This document shows positions 43,678 to 55,385 of a DNA stretch of 64,000 nucleotides, piece by piece (position 1 is the first letter of the stretch; each line of letters opens with the position of its first letter). The notes below the pieces were generated by a model. That model was not told the origin of the DNA and did not search any database. It saw nothing but the letters and a program-made list of their open reading frames with translations. Position numbers and translations under genes: made by a program. Origin of the DNA: Fennellomyces sp. T-0311 (taxonomy: Eukaryota > Mucoromycota > Mucoromycetes > Mucorales > Lichtheimiaceae); contig JALLLT010000009.1 in the NCBI GenBank assembly GCA_025266875.1, positions 62,001 to 126,000 on the forward strand. Reading direction: 5' to 3'.

Positions 43678-43924
43678 TATAAACGCGTCTGAGCTTTGCA
43701 CCGGCAAGCACAGTCTCTTTCAGCAAGATGTATACTATAGTATCAATTTTAAGGTACAGTTGTATCTTATATTTGCAAGTGCTAGAGCACAAAGCATGAA
43801 GAATGTATACAGATCGAATCATAGACAAGCGTTGTTAGCATGCACGCGGTAGACAGAAACTTGCGCAAGTAAACTGTAGCATACTACACGTTCCTATGTA
43901 TCACATATCCCAACCGTTTGCATG
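43678..43924. other. No gene seen
   Basis: Short AT-rich flank between Tc1-like element 2 and the LTR-like repeat. Confidence 0.5.
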
Positions 43925-44634
43925 TTGATAAACATGTTGGTAGCCCTGCCAACTTTCCCTCTCTCTCTCTCTCTCTCTTGTATTATCATATCATATATTA
44001 TCATTATCAGTATAAAAAAGAAGTACAAAAACCAAAAACAATAAATAATATAAAAACCCCGAAACCCACAAGTACCTCAAACACCCACAACTACCCAATA
44101 GAGTAGCTTAATAGCCAGAATCTTCTTTGCTGCGGCACTCTACATCCCAACTACCGCGGCAGCTGCGCTACCACTAGCCAGCAATTAGCCTGCATGAACA
44201 ACACCAATCACCTTTACCCTCACTGCTGCGGCAACTACACCATCACCAATTGGTTACCGTACGCACCTATCACAGCTAGAATAGCTAGTGCTGCCCCATT
44301 GTATCGAAAGATATAAATAAGAAGCGCTTTTTATTAAATAAACATTGGTCAATTGATTACATTTATCAACACCCCAACCTAAATACTTTATAGTTATCAG
44401 TGTTGTTTAGTGTCCTGCAATTAGGATTACTGTTTATCGATCAAGCAATAAAGACAATTTGCTTTACTACCCATTTTCTATTTCCAATTCTCAATCCTCT
44501 TTAGGATCCCTCCATACAAGCGTCCGTAACAAACGATGTTGTTGCTGGTGCTCACTCTATTTTGGTGTACTCAACTACCGATTTATACGACAACCGACTA
44601 CTGTACACCTGACTCAAAACGGCGCCAACAATAT
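43925..44634 (+). repeat. LTR-like repeat, copy 1 of an inverted pair
   Basis: About 700 bp with an inner TGTTGG...CCAACA frame (43935-44630) and the 3' end GGCGCCAACAATAT. An inverted copy lies at 49788-50430. Homology starts at TTGATA and stops at ATAT in both. No matching 5-bp target duplication was found. It could be a solo LTR or a small terminal-repeat element. Confidence 0.6.
43959..43978 (+). repeat. CT microsatellite
   Basis: Ten CT units inside LTR-like copy 1; the inverted copy has only a short GA/CT remnant. Confidence 0.9.
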
Positions 44635-45188
44635 GAGCCTTGGGCTCTGCGGCTTTCCTCTCCTTGGTCACCTGCTGTCTTAGATTTGCCTTCATATTCT
44701 TGCTGTCGCTTCCATACATCAGCGGTAGCTTCAGAATATATAATCACTAGTGCTCTTCCTTCAACCTTTAGGGAAATCCTAAGTACATGCGCTTTGCTAA
44801 ATTAAATTTTGTGCGTTTGAATCGACACATGTAAATATTAGGAGAGAGCATCCTTTCTTGTATATCTTCTTCTCATTATTCAAAATGTGTACGACAAGCT
44901 TTGCTGCTTACTCATCGATTACTATTAAATAATAAAAAAAATAATTCAGAAAATAGAATTAATTACGGTAATCCTTCTGTAAGCGTTATATCCGGGTCTC
45001 GGATGCAGTTTTGCTATTACTCCCATTGATAAGGATGGCCAGATTACGATCCATGAGGCACAGTAGTTGGTCCAAAATACCGCGGGTATTAGCATTCTGC
45101 GAAACTATCACACACTTCCGATTCACCGGTTTTTGAAAATAAAGGATAACAATAAGTTTATTAATACCCGTTATGGGAAAATATGCAT
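44635..45188. other. No gene seen
   Basis: AT-rich 3' flank of the flavoprotein gene. No reading frame is supported. Confidence 0.5.
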
Positions 45189-46928
45189 TTAAAGTTTGGA
45201 CACAAGAGTCGACTGTGACGCCGCCGCTATCCCCGCTTTTCTACCCAGTATCGATCCGAGCATGAGACCGCTGTAGGAGAAAAGGAATTATTTGTGGGTA
45301 AATGTACTTATCACTACATCTCGGACTTACCTTCCACCAGGGTAATTGTCGTAGAACAAGCCTCCCACGATCTCACCAGCAGCGTACAGATTATCAATAG
45401 GACGTGAAGAGATATCCAGGACAGCGGCAGATTCCGGATCAACTGCCAAACCACCAAAGGTAAAAGTGATACCTAACCAAAATAGATGAGAAAATAGTCC
45501 AATAGTGGGTAAATAGATACCTGTTGTAATTTTCACTGCCGCAAATGGCGCCTTATCAATCGTCAACGCCCAATTAGATTTTGGCAAATTGAGTTGCTTG
45601 AGTGTGGATTGAGTGGATAATCCGTCCATGACAGCAGGGTCCCATTTAGCATTGGGATGTTCGCGCTGATAAGCTTCAACCGCCGTATTATACTCGCGAA
45701 TGGTTGCAACCAAAGCCTCTTTGTTATTGAGTGTTGCCTTCCACAAACCTTGTTTTGGCGTAGCCAGTTTCTCGGCAAGTTCCTCGATCGAGTTGGCGGT
45801 GATTTTTTCAACCACAGAGTCATGGTACTCCTCCTCGCGTAACCATGGCAGCGCCTTAGCGTCCCAAATTTGAAACGCAATGCTACCTGGCTGCTTCATA
45901 ATTTCCTTGCCAAAAGATGCGTAGGTGTAGTTGCGAAAATCCATCCCTTCGTCAACAAATCGTTCACCATTACGATTCACCATGATACCAAGGGGATAGC
46001 CGCTCTTGGTAAATTGGTTGGTCAGGACGGTATCACCTTGATGTGCATTTGTGTTGGCGTCCCAACAAGTGGCGTGGCAAGAACTATATCCGCCCACGGG
46101 TTTCGCATTGCAGTCGCGTTGAGCAATGATATGGCCATCTCCAGTGTTGTAGGGCGTACCACGAACATGCGCCAAATCCCATTGCGGACCAAGGTATTGT
46201 GCACGCATTGCTGCGCTTGCTTCGAATCCACCACACGTCAGAATGACGGCACTGGCAGAAATTGCTTGTTTGGCGCCTTTATGGATAACATTGAGCCCGG
46301 TGACGGCTGAACTTGTTGGAGATGTCAACAGTCCAATCAGGCTGGTATCGTACTGCACAGTGACACCATGACGTGCAGCAGAGTCCGAATACTGCTTGAT
46401 TAACCCTTTACCGCCATCGACAACGCTAAGTACCATGCCGCCCCAGAACTTGAATCGTCCGTCGACTTTGTATGCTTGTCGGTTGAACGAGAGTCGAAAC
46501 TTGACACCCACTTTGGAAAGCCAATCGATAGTTTCGCGGCTTTGATTGACAAGGACATCTGCGAGAGTAGGATCAGCGCGACCACCAGTGACTCGCATTA
46601 AATCGTTCAAGAAATCATCACGCGTGTAAGGATCCATGTCGATGATTTTGGCAGTTTCTGAGTCGACGTTATGCAGGATGGGAAGTAGGTCGTCCAGGCC
46701 CCCAAATACTGTGCGAAATGCGCCTGTGAGAATACATGTTAGATACAAGCAGAACATATGAGATCACTGTACTTCACCTGCAGTGAAATAGCTGTTGCCA
46801 CCGGGATACGAAGTTTCTGTGGATTTTTCGATCAAGAGCACGCGGCCTGCGCCGGCTTGCTTGGCTGCAATCGCAGCAGAGTAACCTGCATTTCCGCCGC
46901 CTACAACAACAACGTCCCAGTCTGTCAT
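45189..46928 (-). CDS. FAD-dependent dehydrogenase, TcuA / fumarate-reductase flavoprotein family
   Basis: Four exons (46928-46778, 46723-45521, 45472-45331, 45270-45189) join in phase. The N-terminal FAD-binding motif is DVVVVGGGNAGYSAAIAAKQ, followed by the ribityl/acidic end LLIEKS. The active-site region has GGNSYFTAGAFRTVFGGLDD, and the substrate domain shows NRNGERFVDEGMDFRNYTYA. The C-terminus has FGGLAVDPESAAVLD, YAAGEIVGGLFYDNYPGG and SGLMLGSILGRKAG. The whole matches tricarballylate dehydrogenase TcuA-like proteins more than soluble fumarate reductase (pattern judgement). A cytosolic oxidoreductase acting on a tri- or dicarboxylic acid is inferred. It is divergent from the MFS permease gene, so they may share control. 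No defect is seen. Confidence 0.85.
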
Positions 46929-47460
46929 GCTAAAAATCAGGTGTGTCGGTTGAGGTTCTTTAGTGAAAAAAGATGATTTATTATTCTTTTGAAGAAAAAG
47001 AAGCAATTTATGCCGTTTTAGGTTCCATTTCCCATAATGGCGTTTTTACCGTCAAATGCATGAAGGCACATGATGAGTCACTAATTTCTTTCCTTTGACC
47101 TTAACACGGATGATTTCCCTTGCTTAATAAGAAAGTTTCAACGCTGAGTCAAGAAATGAGGTTCATCTGAGAGATAAGGGTAAATATTTTTCTGCGGTGG
47201 AATTAGGGGGGAGGGAACGGGAACGGATCAAGAAACGGTGGACTTTGTGCCACGTTTATTACAGGATACATCAGCTCCCACGCTGATTTATTAATTTTAC
47301 GACTGACTCGTATTTAGCAAATGTAACCTGGGAAAGAATACTTCTACTTGACAGTTTTTCGTTCACGCGACCCAACCCTACTAGATCGAGTATAAAACCG
47401 TTCAGGATTATTTTTCTTCTTTCAGTTTTAAAACTTCCTTCTTCATTTGTTTCTCTTGCT
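46929..47460. promoter_or_regulatory. Divergent promoter between flavoprotein and MFS genes
   Basis: 532 bp between two start codons on opposite strands. It holds an AT-rich stretch and a G-rich patch (GGGGGGAGGGAACGGG near 47207). A shared bidirectional control region is inferred from layout only. Confidence 0.45.
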
Positions 47461-49657
47461 ATGTCTGCAAATAACAAAGAGGATGACTCCACACCTAAGG
47501 ACACAGAATCCATTGGTGGAGAAAAGACTGTAGCAAGTAGCCAGTTGGAACGGAAGCTGATCCGGTATTCCATCTTCAAACAACGCTTTCCTTTTTTTAC
47601 CACGCTTGCTAAAAGCTATCATTTAGAAAACTTGACTTTCGTATCCTGCCACTTTTATGTCTACTGTATCTTATGAGCTACTTGGATCGGTCTGTATTAT
47701 AGTGTTAACGAGGAAAACTGCAATATACTTACTCACATTTTCTTCGTACATAGATCCAACATCGGTAATGCCAAACTAGGAGGATTGTTAACCGATTTGG
47801 ATATGACCACTAACGAGTTTCAGTGGTGCTTAAGGTAATAAATACATCTGATATTATTCCATCTCTCTCTTGGCCATCATCTTGGTCATCCTAAGCCCAT
47901 CATACTATCTTGTCAATTATTAGTATCTTCTACTTTGGTTACATTATCTTTGATATTCCTTCAAATATTATTATGAGACGATGGCGTGCATCATACTGGC
48001 TTGCAGTACTTGTATTGTAAGTAGTCCAGCAACTCCTCCAAATATTTGCCAACGATACTAATAAGAATGCATAAAAGCGCGTGGGGCGTAGTCGCTATGG
48101 CTATGGCTGCATGTACAAATTTTACAGGTCTGATTGTATCCCGTCTCTTTCTTGGTATTATGGAAGCAGGTAACATTAGTAATGTTTTGCTCTTGATGCA
48201 TATGCATGTAGGCTAATAATACCGTATTTAGGCTTTTTTCCCGGTGTTCTGTAAGTGGAAGATTGTGTGGGACGGAAACAATGCAGCTGACTATTCTTAC
48301 AAGGTACTACCTCTCGATTTGGTACAAGCGGAGAGAATATGGTCGGCGCGTAAGCTACTTTTGGTCATTCAGCTCCTTGGCTGGTGCCTTTGGTGGCTTG
48401 ATTGCATACGGAATCTCGATGATTCCTACGCATCAACTGCACACGTGGCAATGGTGAGCATATCAATGCAGGAGATTATGAAGCAGCTGATAACTTCGTA
48501 TTGCACAACAGGCTTTTTCTCATTGAAGGTATTCCTTCCGTACTGCTAGCTGCGTTTGCTGCATGGTATTTGCCAAACGAACCTGAAACAGCAAAGTTTC
48601 TATCCAACGAAGAACGAGAGCTTGAAGTTTCCCGACTCGCAAGAGGTTTGTTTTAATTAATTTTAAAGAGAGAAAATGATGAGAATATGTACTAATATGC
48701 AAGCTTTCAGATCAGGGAGCAGCAAATGATCATTCTTGGTCCTGGGCCCGTGCAGTCTCCGTGTTTTCGGACTATAAGACATACGTGTTTATGTTTATCT
48801 ACATTACTGGCACCAGTGCACTGCAGGGCGTTACTCTGTTTTTACCATCGATTATTGCTGGTATGGGACAATGGGACCGCGCTGTCTCACAGGCCTTGAC
48901 TACACCACCCTACTTTTTGGCTTTCCTTGCAACTAATATTGCTGGCTGGAGCTCCGGTATGTTTGCATTTACAAATAAAACTCAACATTATATTGAAATA
49001 TACACAGATAAATGCTTTGATCGTGCATTTCACATGATTGGCATCAATCTCGTTGGTATGGCAGGTTTCTTGATCATGATGTTTGTGCCTGAAGAGCAGG
49101 TTGGGGTACGCTACTTTGCTGCATGTATCATTACTATGGCCGTGGTATGTTCTGTTAAGTATTCATTTTACGTGGGCGGAAAAAGCTAAAAATTATTACA
49201 AAACTAGTATGCCAATGTTCCAGTCAAGGTTGCATGGTTCAACAACAATTTGTAAGCTATTACTGTTAAAAAGTGCACTGAATATGGCGGAACTCATCAG
49301 TTTTGCAGCGGTGGTCTAACTCGAAGAGCATTGGCATCCGGTGCAATCGTCGCTGTCGGTACAATTGGTGGTGCGGTACGTGTCATATAAAGATGGTAGC
49401 CTCCAATATACTTATAGTTTGTTTAGATTGGAGGTCAAATTTACTTTGATGAGCCGCTTTATTTCGGCGGCAATACTATCGCATTTTGCTGTCTTGGTGT
49501 TCAAAGCATCGCTGATATTGCGTTGAGATTTGTACTTGCTCGGGAAAATAGGCGGCGCGAAAAATTGTCACCCGAGCAGAAAGAGTATGAGATTTTCAAG
49601 TACGGAGGTGACGAACTAGCCGGCGATAGGCATCCGGATTTCCGTTATGTGTTGTAA
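47461..49657 (+). CDS. MFS anion permease (Dal5/allantoate-permease type, ACS family)
   Basis: About twelve short exons with canonical introns that keep one frame. Key pieces are LERKLIRKLDFRILPLLCLL, YLMSYLDRSNIGNAKLGGLL, FYFGYIIFDIPSN, FTGLIVSRLFLGIMEAGFFP, YYLSIWYKRREYGRRVSYFW, LHTWQWLFLIEGIP, WYLPNEPETAKFLS, then FIYITGTSALQGVTLFLPSI, VPVKVAWFNNNFGGLTRRAL, VGTIGGAIGGQIYFDEP and the end GDRHPDFRYVL. The DRSNIGNA signature, the RLFLGxxEAGFFPG helix and the DxPxxHPDFRY tail are typical of fungal ACS-family plasma-membrane transporters of organic anions. The substrate is unknown; pairing with the TcuA-like gene suggests a tri- or dicarboxylate (inference). Confidence 0.88.
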
Positions 49658-49787
49658 ATAGTAGTTTCTTGTTTCGATGTATGCTATTAAAATATATAAT
49701 TCGTTTTGCCCTAAATTTATCCAAAGTACGTAAGTGCACTTAGGCTGAAAACCGCGCCAGTAAAAATGAAATCAAACGAGGAATGAG

Positions 49788-50430
49788 ATATTGTTGGCGC
49801 CGTTTTGGGTCAGGTGTACAGTAGTCGGTTGTCGTGTAAATCGGTAGTTGAGTACACCAAAATAGAGTGAGCACCAGCAACAATATCGTTTGTTACGGAC
49901 GCTTGTATGGAGGGATCCTAAAGAGGATTGAGAATTGGAAATAGAAAATGGGTAGTAAAGCAAATTGTCTTTATTGCTTGATCGATAAACAGTAATCCTA
50001 ATTGCAGGACACTAAACAACACTGATAACTATAAAGTATTTAGGTTGGGGTGTTGATAAATGTAATCAATTGACCAATGTTTATTTAATGAAAAGCGCTT
50101 CTTATTTATATCTTTCAATACAATGGGGCAGCACTAGCTGTTCTAGCTGTGATAGGTGCATGCGGTAACCAACTGGTGATGGTGTAGTTGCCGCAGCAGC
50201 GAGAGTAAATGTGATTGGTGTTGTTCATGCAGGCTAATTGCTGGCTAGTGGTAGCGCAGCTGCCGCGGTAGTTGAGATATAGAGTGCCGCAGCAAAGAAG
50301 ATTCTGGCTACTAAGCTACTCTATTGGGTAATTGTGGGTGATAATGGTAATATATATGATATAATAATACAAGAGAGAAGAGAGAAATGAACAGAGGAAA
50401 AGTTGGCAGGGCTACCAACATGTCTATCAA
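49788..50430 (-). repeat. LTR-like repeat, inverted copy 2
   Basis: Inverted copy of 43925-44634 with small deletions and many substitutions. It carries the same GGCGCC end and the ATTGATAGACATGTTGG start. The two copies bracket the flavoprotein/MFS pair. Confidence 0.6.
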
Positions 50431-51372
50431 TATGTATGTAGATTGCTACTATTCGGAGGAGCGAGGTCAGTTTATATTCGCGAAATCAACTCCTTTCTCG
50501 ACAATTAGTAATCTTGAGTCATCAAGTTTCGGTCGTTGCTTGCATGAATTCCGTATTTCATACACCACTCATTATTTAGTTTTTTTGGCATGTTTTATTG
50601 CTTGACTAAAAATAAAGCTTATTAGTTGAGAAGTAACGACGATTGATAAGTTGGAAGCGATGGCTGCTCATATTTTGAAAATAGGTACAAAACTCATTAG
50701 CTTTCGATACGTATTGCTGTGAGTGGCTTATGTGTGATGGCCAACGGCACTGTCTTTATATTCCAGAGACAGCTTAAGGACCATTTGATATTATCTTACT
50801 TTTACATGACCGTAAGCTAATGCGAGCGAGTTAAAGCTATAGGCCTTGCTTAAAATATTAGAACTGTACAACGAACAGTAACGCTGCCAAGAGCTTTGCC
50901 TGCTTAAAGACACTAAGAGCCACCTTGATGCTTGGCATCACAAGATAAGCTAATCACGACACGCTCCACCTTAATATATACCTTGATCTCCAGCTGGATC
51001 TCACAAGTATAGTATCGAAGTAGCAAGTCGATCATAGTATAGCAAGAATTAGTAAACTGGAAGCGAAGGGAATGATATGTAGTGTTTGTTATACTAATTA
51101 AATAAAGGCAACGCAAGCTGCCAATCGTTCATCCCCTTGCTCCACCGGGGCATTTCGTTTAAATGTCTAATGACATTTTTATCCATGTAATCGAGGCCGA
51201 GTTTGTAACATACTTGTATCAACAAGCTGCAGAGGTCTAGGCAGCAGGTTTTGTGAAACCCATCTAGTCCCTGGCGTTTCTCGGCAGTTGATCCAAAACA
51301 CATAAAAGGGCGCATATGCGTCGAGAATAAGTAATCGTCACGTGCCCTTCTTTTACTCCTTTTAAACTTAGC
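50431..51372. other. No gene seen
   Basis: Sequence between the LTR-like repeat and the first rhomboid gene. No frame or repeat is supported. Confidence 0.5.
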
Positions 51373-52417
51373 ATGGAACCGAACACCGGACAAACGGCTT
51401 CGACTAACAGGACCGGTGAAAGCACTCGAATCTTTATATCCCATGTCAAACAGTACTTTAATTCACTGCCACTATTTTCGTTATCGGTAATCGCCATTAC
51501 TTGGCTGATTGGCTTGGCAGATGTCCTAGGGCGCGTGAGCCCATCGCAAACCAATCTCGTCAGCCAATGGCTCTACCTAAGTGCAAACAAAGTGCTATAC
51601 GGGTTGCAAGGTATATGTTTTTCTCAGTAGAGGCGATCGTTACTAAAACATGTCTTACTTATGCAGGTCACCGTATTTTATTATATCCACTCGCGTCACC
51701 GGGTATCTCCTTACTGCTTACCAACACTCTCTTGGCACTGCCATATATGGCGGCCATGGAACGAAAGCAAGGTACCGTTCGACTGGCATGGCTTTTGATC
51801 AGCTTATACACATGTGCCATTGGCCTGGCATACGTAATCTTGATATCTCTGTTTTCATCTATCGCGCGATATCATTCATGTGCAGGTTTATCAGCATGGA
51901 CGGTAGCGCTTGCTGTGTGGTCGGCTATGGAGGAAGAGGCCGAGGGCCAGTCAAATGATCGCATGTAAGCAAAGAGAAGCTTCAGCATTGGCGGGTATTC
52001 ATGCAAGTCTAGGCTATTTGGTGTGATTCATCTTCCCGGTAAAGCCATGCCCTTCTTGATAATCGCATTTTATTTCTTCCTCGTTCCCGACACTTCGCTC
52101 GTCCTTCATGTGCTTGCTGCCGGCACTGCATACTGCTGTAAGCCACTTACATATGTATAAGCGTGCATAGCATTAATGATGTGTAAACAGATTTCAAGAA
52201 GCGGATACCGGCCCGCCTGCTGCCATCTGAAGATACCTACCGCCACTACCAAAGTCGCCCGTGGCTTGAGCATGTTACAGGCAATCCACGGTTCATTTCC
52301 ATGGATGCAGCCTCAAGTGGATATTTGCCTATCCATAACAACAGTGCAAATGTTGCCAGTGCCCACAGCCCTAGTGGTGGCTTTCCTGGACAAGGTAGAC
52401 GATTGGGCGACGAATAA
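51373..52417 (+). CDS. Rhomboid-like membrane protein, tandem copy 1
   Basis: Exons 51373-51610, 51667-51964, 52013-52137 and 52191-52417 join in phase into 295 residues. About six hydrophobic segments are seen. Family marks are HRILLYPLASPGISLLLTN, LALPYMAAMERKQGTVRLAW, the Ser region CAGLSAWTVALAVW, and a last segment SLVLHVLAAGTAY. The His in that last segment aligns with the catalytic His of Rbd2/UBAC2-type rhomboids (FLGHLCGI). The Ser motif is GLSA instead of GxSG. A cytosolic tail ends in a Gly/Ser-rich stretch (GGFPGQGRRLGDE). It likely sits in the Golgi or ER membrane and may or may not be proteolytic. Splice sites match those of copy 2 exactly in phase. Confidence 0.75.
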
Positions 52418-53186
52418 AAGAAACCATTTATTATTATTAGAACTACCTCTGGCCAGAGTTGCTTTCGCGGCCATGTGTTTTTGTACGCGCGTTTCCTGCC
52501 ACTCCTGCTTGAACTTGTTATCGAACTATGTATCGACAACGCTTCGGTCACCCTTCGAACGTGTAGCTGTGAATTATATACACCCTGTGCTTCCATACTT
52601 TCTGCTCATTATACTATGTAGCGGTGGCAACTTAGATGGTGTTTGTTCTCAGAATTACCGGAATCGATGAAGGTCTTACAGAGTGTTTTCACTCACTTTT
52701 GTCATGTGTACCAAATAACACACATCATGTAATTACCACTTTGACATCTTGCTGGGTTACCCTATTCGCCCATAGTTATGGTGTAATCCTTAATCGGATA
52801 TGGAATGCTCTCTATTATTAAAACTAGGATTGTATCACCGCAATACGCTCAAAGACAGCAGGTGATCGCTTGCCATGGCCTGGATTGATCATGGTGAGCA
52901 ATGCCTGTAGCTTTGTAGAAATAAAGGCGCGCACAGGCCATATGCGCTTTGCTTGCAGCGCATAGCTTCCGAACACACGCAAGAACTAACGTTGATGAAG
53001 GGCTCCACACGTCAATGTATCGCAAGATAAATGCCCAGTCAGCAAGAACGTATTACTGCCGCAGCAACCCTAAAAGGTCTATTTTAAGAGATAATGCCTA
53101 TATAAGGAGCCATTGTGAGCAAAGAACAACGAGCAGCAACTGTCCCTACAGGAAGGATTACCACTCTTAACCTTTTTGAGCCTAGT
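52418..53186. other. Spacer between the rhomboid-like copies; no gene seen
   Basis: No supported frame. It holds the 3' flank of copy 1 and the promoter of copy 2. Confidence 0.5.
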
Positions 53187-54183
53187 ATGGAGTCGAACAC
53201 CGCACAGGCGGCTTCTCCTGAAAGCAGCGGAGGGTTTAAGGCAAACGTCAAGCACTACATTAATTCATTGCCACTACTTTCATTCTGGATATTCTCCATT
53301 GTTTGGGTGATTACCCTTGCCGATCTTCCAATCTTCTTGACTGGCAATGATGCCTACACATTCAGGCATTGGCTCTGCCTCAGAGCAGACAAGGTTATAA
53401 ACGGTTTTCAGGGTATGTGCTCGTTCCTAATTGCAAGGATAGCTGCTGAAACGCTTCGACTTTTTGCAGTTCACCGCATTTTTTTGTATCCACTCGCAAC
53501 ACCGGGCTTATTCACATCGCTTGTAAGCACCTACTTGGCACTTCCTTACATGGTGATCATAGAACAAAAGTATGGCACTTCTCGACTGGCGTGGCACTTG
53601 ATCAGTGTCTATACATGTACTGTCGGTATACTCTACACGATCTGGAGCGCTTTAGCTGGTGTTACATTTGGAGAATGCGGCGGCTTATCAGGATGGGCAG
53701 TGGCGCTTTCTGTCTGGATTGCCAGGGAGAAAGAACCCGAGGGTCAATGGAACGATCGAATGTAAGCAAAAATATGCCTCTGTAGTTGACGCGTATTCAT
53801 GCAAGTCTAGATTTTTTGGCGTGATCCGCATTCGTGCCAAGGCCATGCCCTACTTCATCAACATTTTTTACTTATTTTTCACAGCGGGTCCTTCCTTTTT
53901 CCTAGGCTTGATCGCTACCGCCGTCGCATACTGCTGTAAGTCACTTGTATGTCTAAGCGTACATAGCATTGATGACGTGCAAACAGATGTCAAGAGCCGA
54001 GTACTGGCCGGTCTACTCCCATCCGACGACTTTTTCTATCGTTTTGAAAGCGGCCCATGGGTGAAGCGTATCGCAAGCAATCCAAGATTCGTGTCTATGG
54101 GTGCATCTACAGGTGGATATTTGCCTGTCTATAAGGATGACGTAAATGTTGCCTTTGCCTCCAAGGATAAAGCAGATGGTTAG
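53187..54183 (+). CDS. Rhomboid-like membrane protein, tandem copy 2 (catalytic His replaced)
   Basis: Exons 53187-53412, 53470-53761, 53811-53935 and 53987-54183 encode 279 residues, with the same exon phases as copy 1 and an identical third exon length (125 nt). The Ser motif is a canonical GGLSGWAVALSVW, but the segment SFFLGLIATAVAY has Gly where the His should be, so a non-proteolytic role is likely. Intron 1 is 57 nt with no stop in frame, so its retention would add 19 residues. The start was chosen by alignment with copy 1 (MESNTAQAAS against MEPNTGQTAS), although the frame is open upstream to 53115. The stop is 24 bp from the end of the convergent gene. Confidence 0.75.
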
Positions 54184-54207
54184 TCGACGAATAAAGAGAA
54201 CCGTTTA

Positions 54208-55267
54208 TTATTGTTCGTCCATTTCGGCATTGGGATTCCATGGATACGCAACGTCTTTGAGGACATCTAGCAGGTCAGGATGGTTTTCCAGGGCAGCCAA
54301 TTCTTCAGGAGCCTTGACAAGCACGAAGCCTGCGAAACCGAGCGAATTGATCGAAATCTGCAGATTCCCCTGAGGCATGGTAGCTAGCTCGCGCGAACGA
54401 GGCACCATCATCATAAACTGGTCGGTCAGTATGAAGTTATACGATATTTCTCTATCGGGAGTAGCGTGTTTGCGCAACTGATGGAACATGGCGTCGAGCA
54501 GCCCAAAGAACATTTGCGCAAGGTAATCGGCGACCTCCTCATTGTCTGTGCTTGAATCGATAAAATTGCGATCGAGTGGCGTGATTACGTGCACGAAGGG
54601 AAGCTCGTTCAATATATAAATCTGGCCGGCCTTGCGATCCTTGATCTGGTTGAACAGCACCTTGATTGGTGGCTGCGGCTGCTGTCCGTGCAGAGGCAGG
54701 ATCTGCATATGCTTATGCGGCTGACTAGCGCCAGAAAACGGGCCACAGTTATAGAATGCCAGGGTCGGCGTTGTTCCAAAGCCCGTCATCATGCATTTCC
54801 ACGTTGCCAAAAGATCCGAAGGAAAGAGCGGCTGCGACTGACTCTTGAACTCTACATTACCGCTCAATATGACATGCGTGTTTGTGTCATGACGCTGCTT
54901 CTATACCTTTGGTGACGACGATAACGTGGTGAGGAACGACGCAGAACTTGTTCAGGACGATTGAGTGCTCGTCGAAATCCATAACGTGCAGTGCTGGGTG
55001 TGGTGGAAGGAATGGGTTCACCTTGATCTTCTTGTTTTCTTCCGCAGGTGCACCGCTTGGCTTGTTGGCCAGGGAAGGTGCATACGTGATTTCAAACTAT
55101 TTTCCGCGTTTCTACCCATCAGTTGCCATTGGCTACAGCGCATGCAAGCCGCTTCATACCTCAACACCATGGACATTCTTTTTCACTTGGGTGGTTTCAA
55201 AAAAGAACAAATCTTTGCTTTTCAACGCCGCGTCGTACTTTTCCTGGATCAAACTGGGCAGTGTCAT
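54208..55267 (-). CDS. Ap4A phosphorylase / ATP adenylyltransferase (HIT-like)
   Basis: Exons 55267-55160, 55096-54907 and 54851-54208 join in phase into 313 residues, close to the roughly 320 of yeast Apa1/Apa2. Features are NPFLPPHPALHV, LNKFCVVPHHVIVVTKEFKS (VTKEF formed across the second intron), FYNCGPFSGAS, the active HxHxQ site QPHKHMQILPL, and the C-terminal YNFILTDQFMMMVPR. The enzyme splits diadenosine tetraphosphate with phosphate to ATP and ADP, or the reverse, in the cytosol (family knowledge). It is convergent with rhomboid copy 2 and divergent from the GNAT gene. Confidence 0.93.
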
Positions 55268-55385
55268 TTCATAAAGAGAAACACGGAGGAACGCGGATAC
55301 ACTTTACTCCGAGCACTGGAAGAAGAAACTGCGGAGCCTGTCACTCTCAAAAGTCGCTTCTCTCTCCTTCACACGATTCCAAACC
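55268..55385. promoter_or_regulatory. Compact bidirectional promoter, Ap4A phosphorylase / GNAT
   Basis: Only 118 bp separate the two divergent start codons. It ends in a CT-rich run (CGCTTCTCTCTCCTTCACAC) before ATG 55386. Shared control is inferred from the spacing. Confidence 0.5.

Noticed and set aside
43935..44630. Complete LTR retrotransposon between the two LTR-like copies
   Set aside because: The copies are inverted, and the DNA between them holds cellular genes, with no gag, protease, reverse transcriptase or integrase.
44459..44805. Ser/Cys-rich frames in the LTR-like repeat
   Set aside because: The same frame exists in the inverted copy because the repeat is shared, and no domain is visible.
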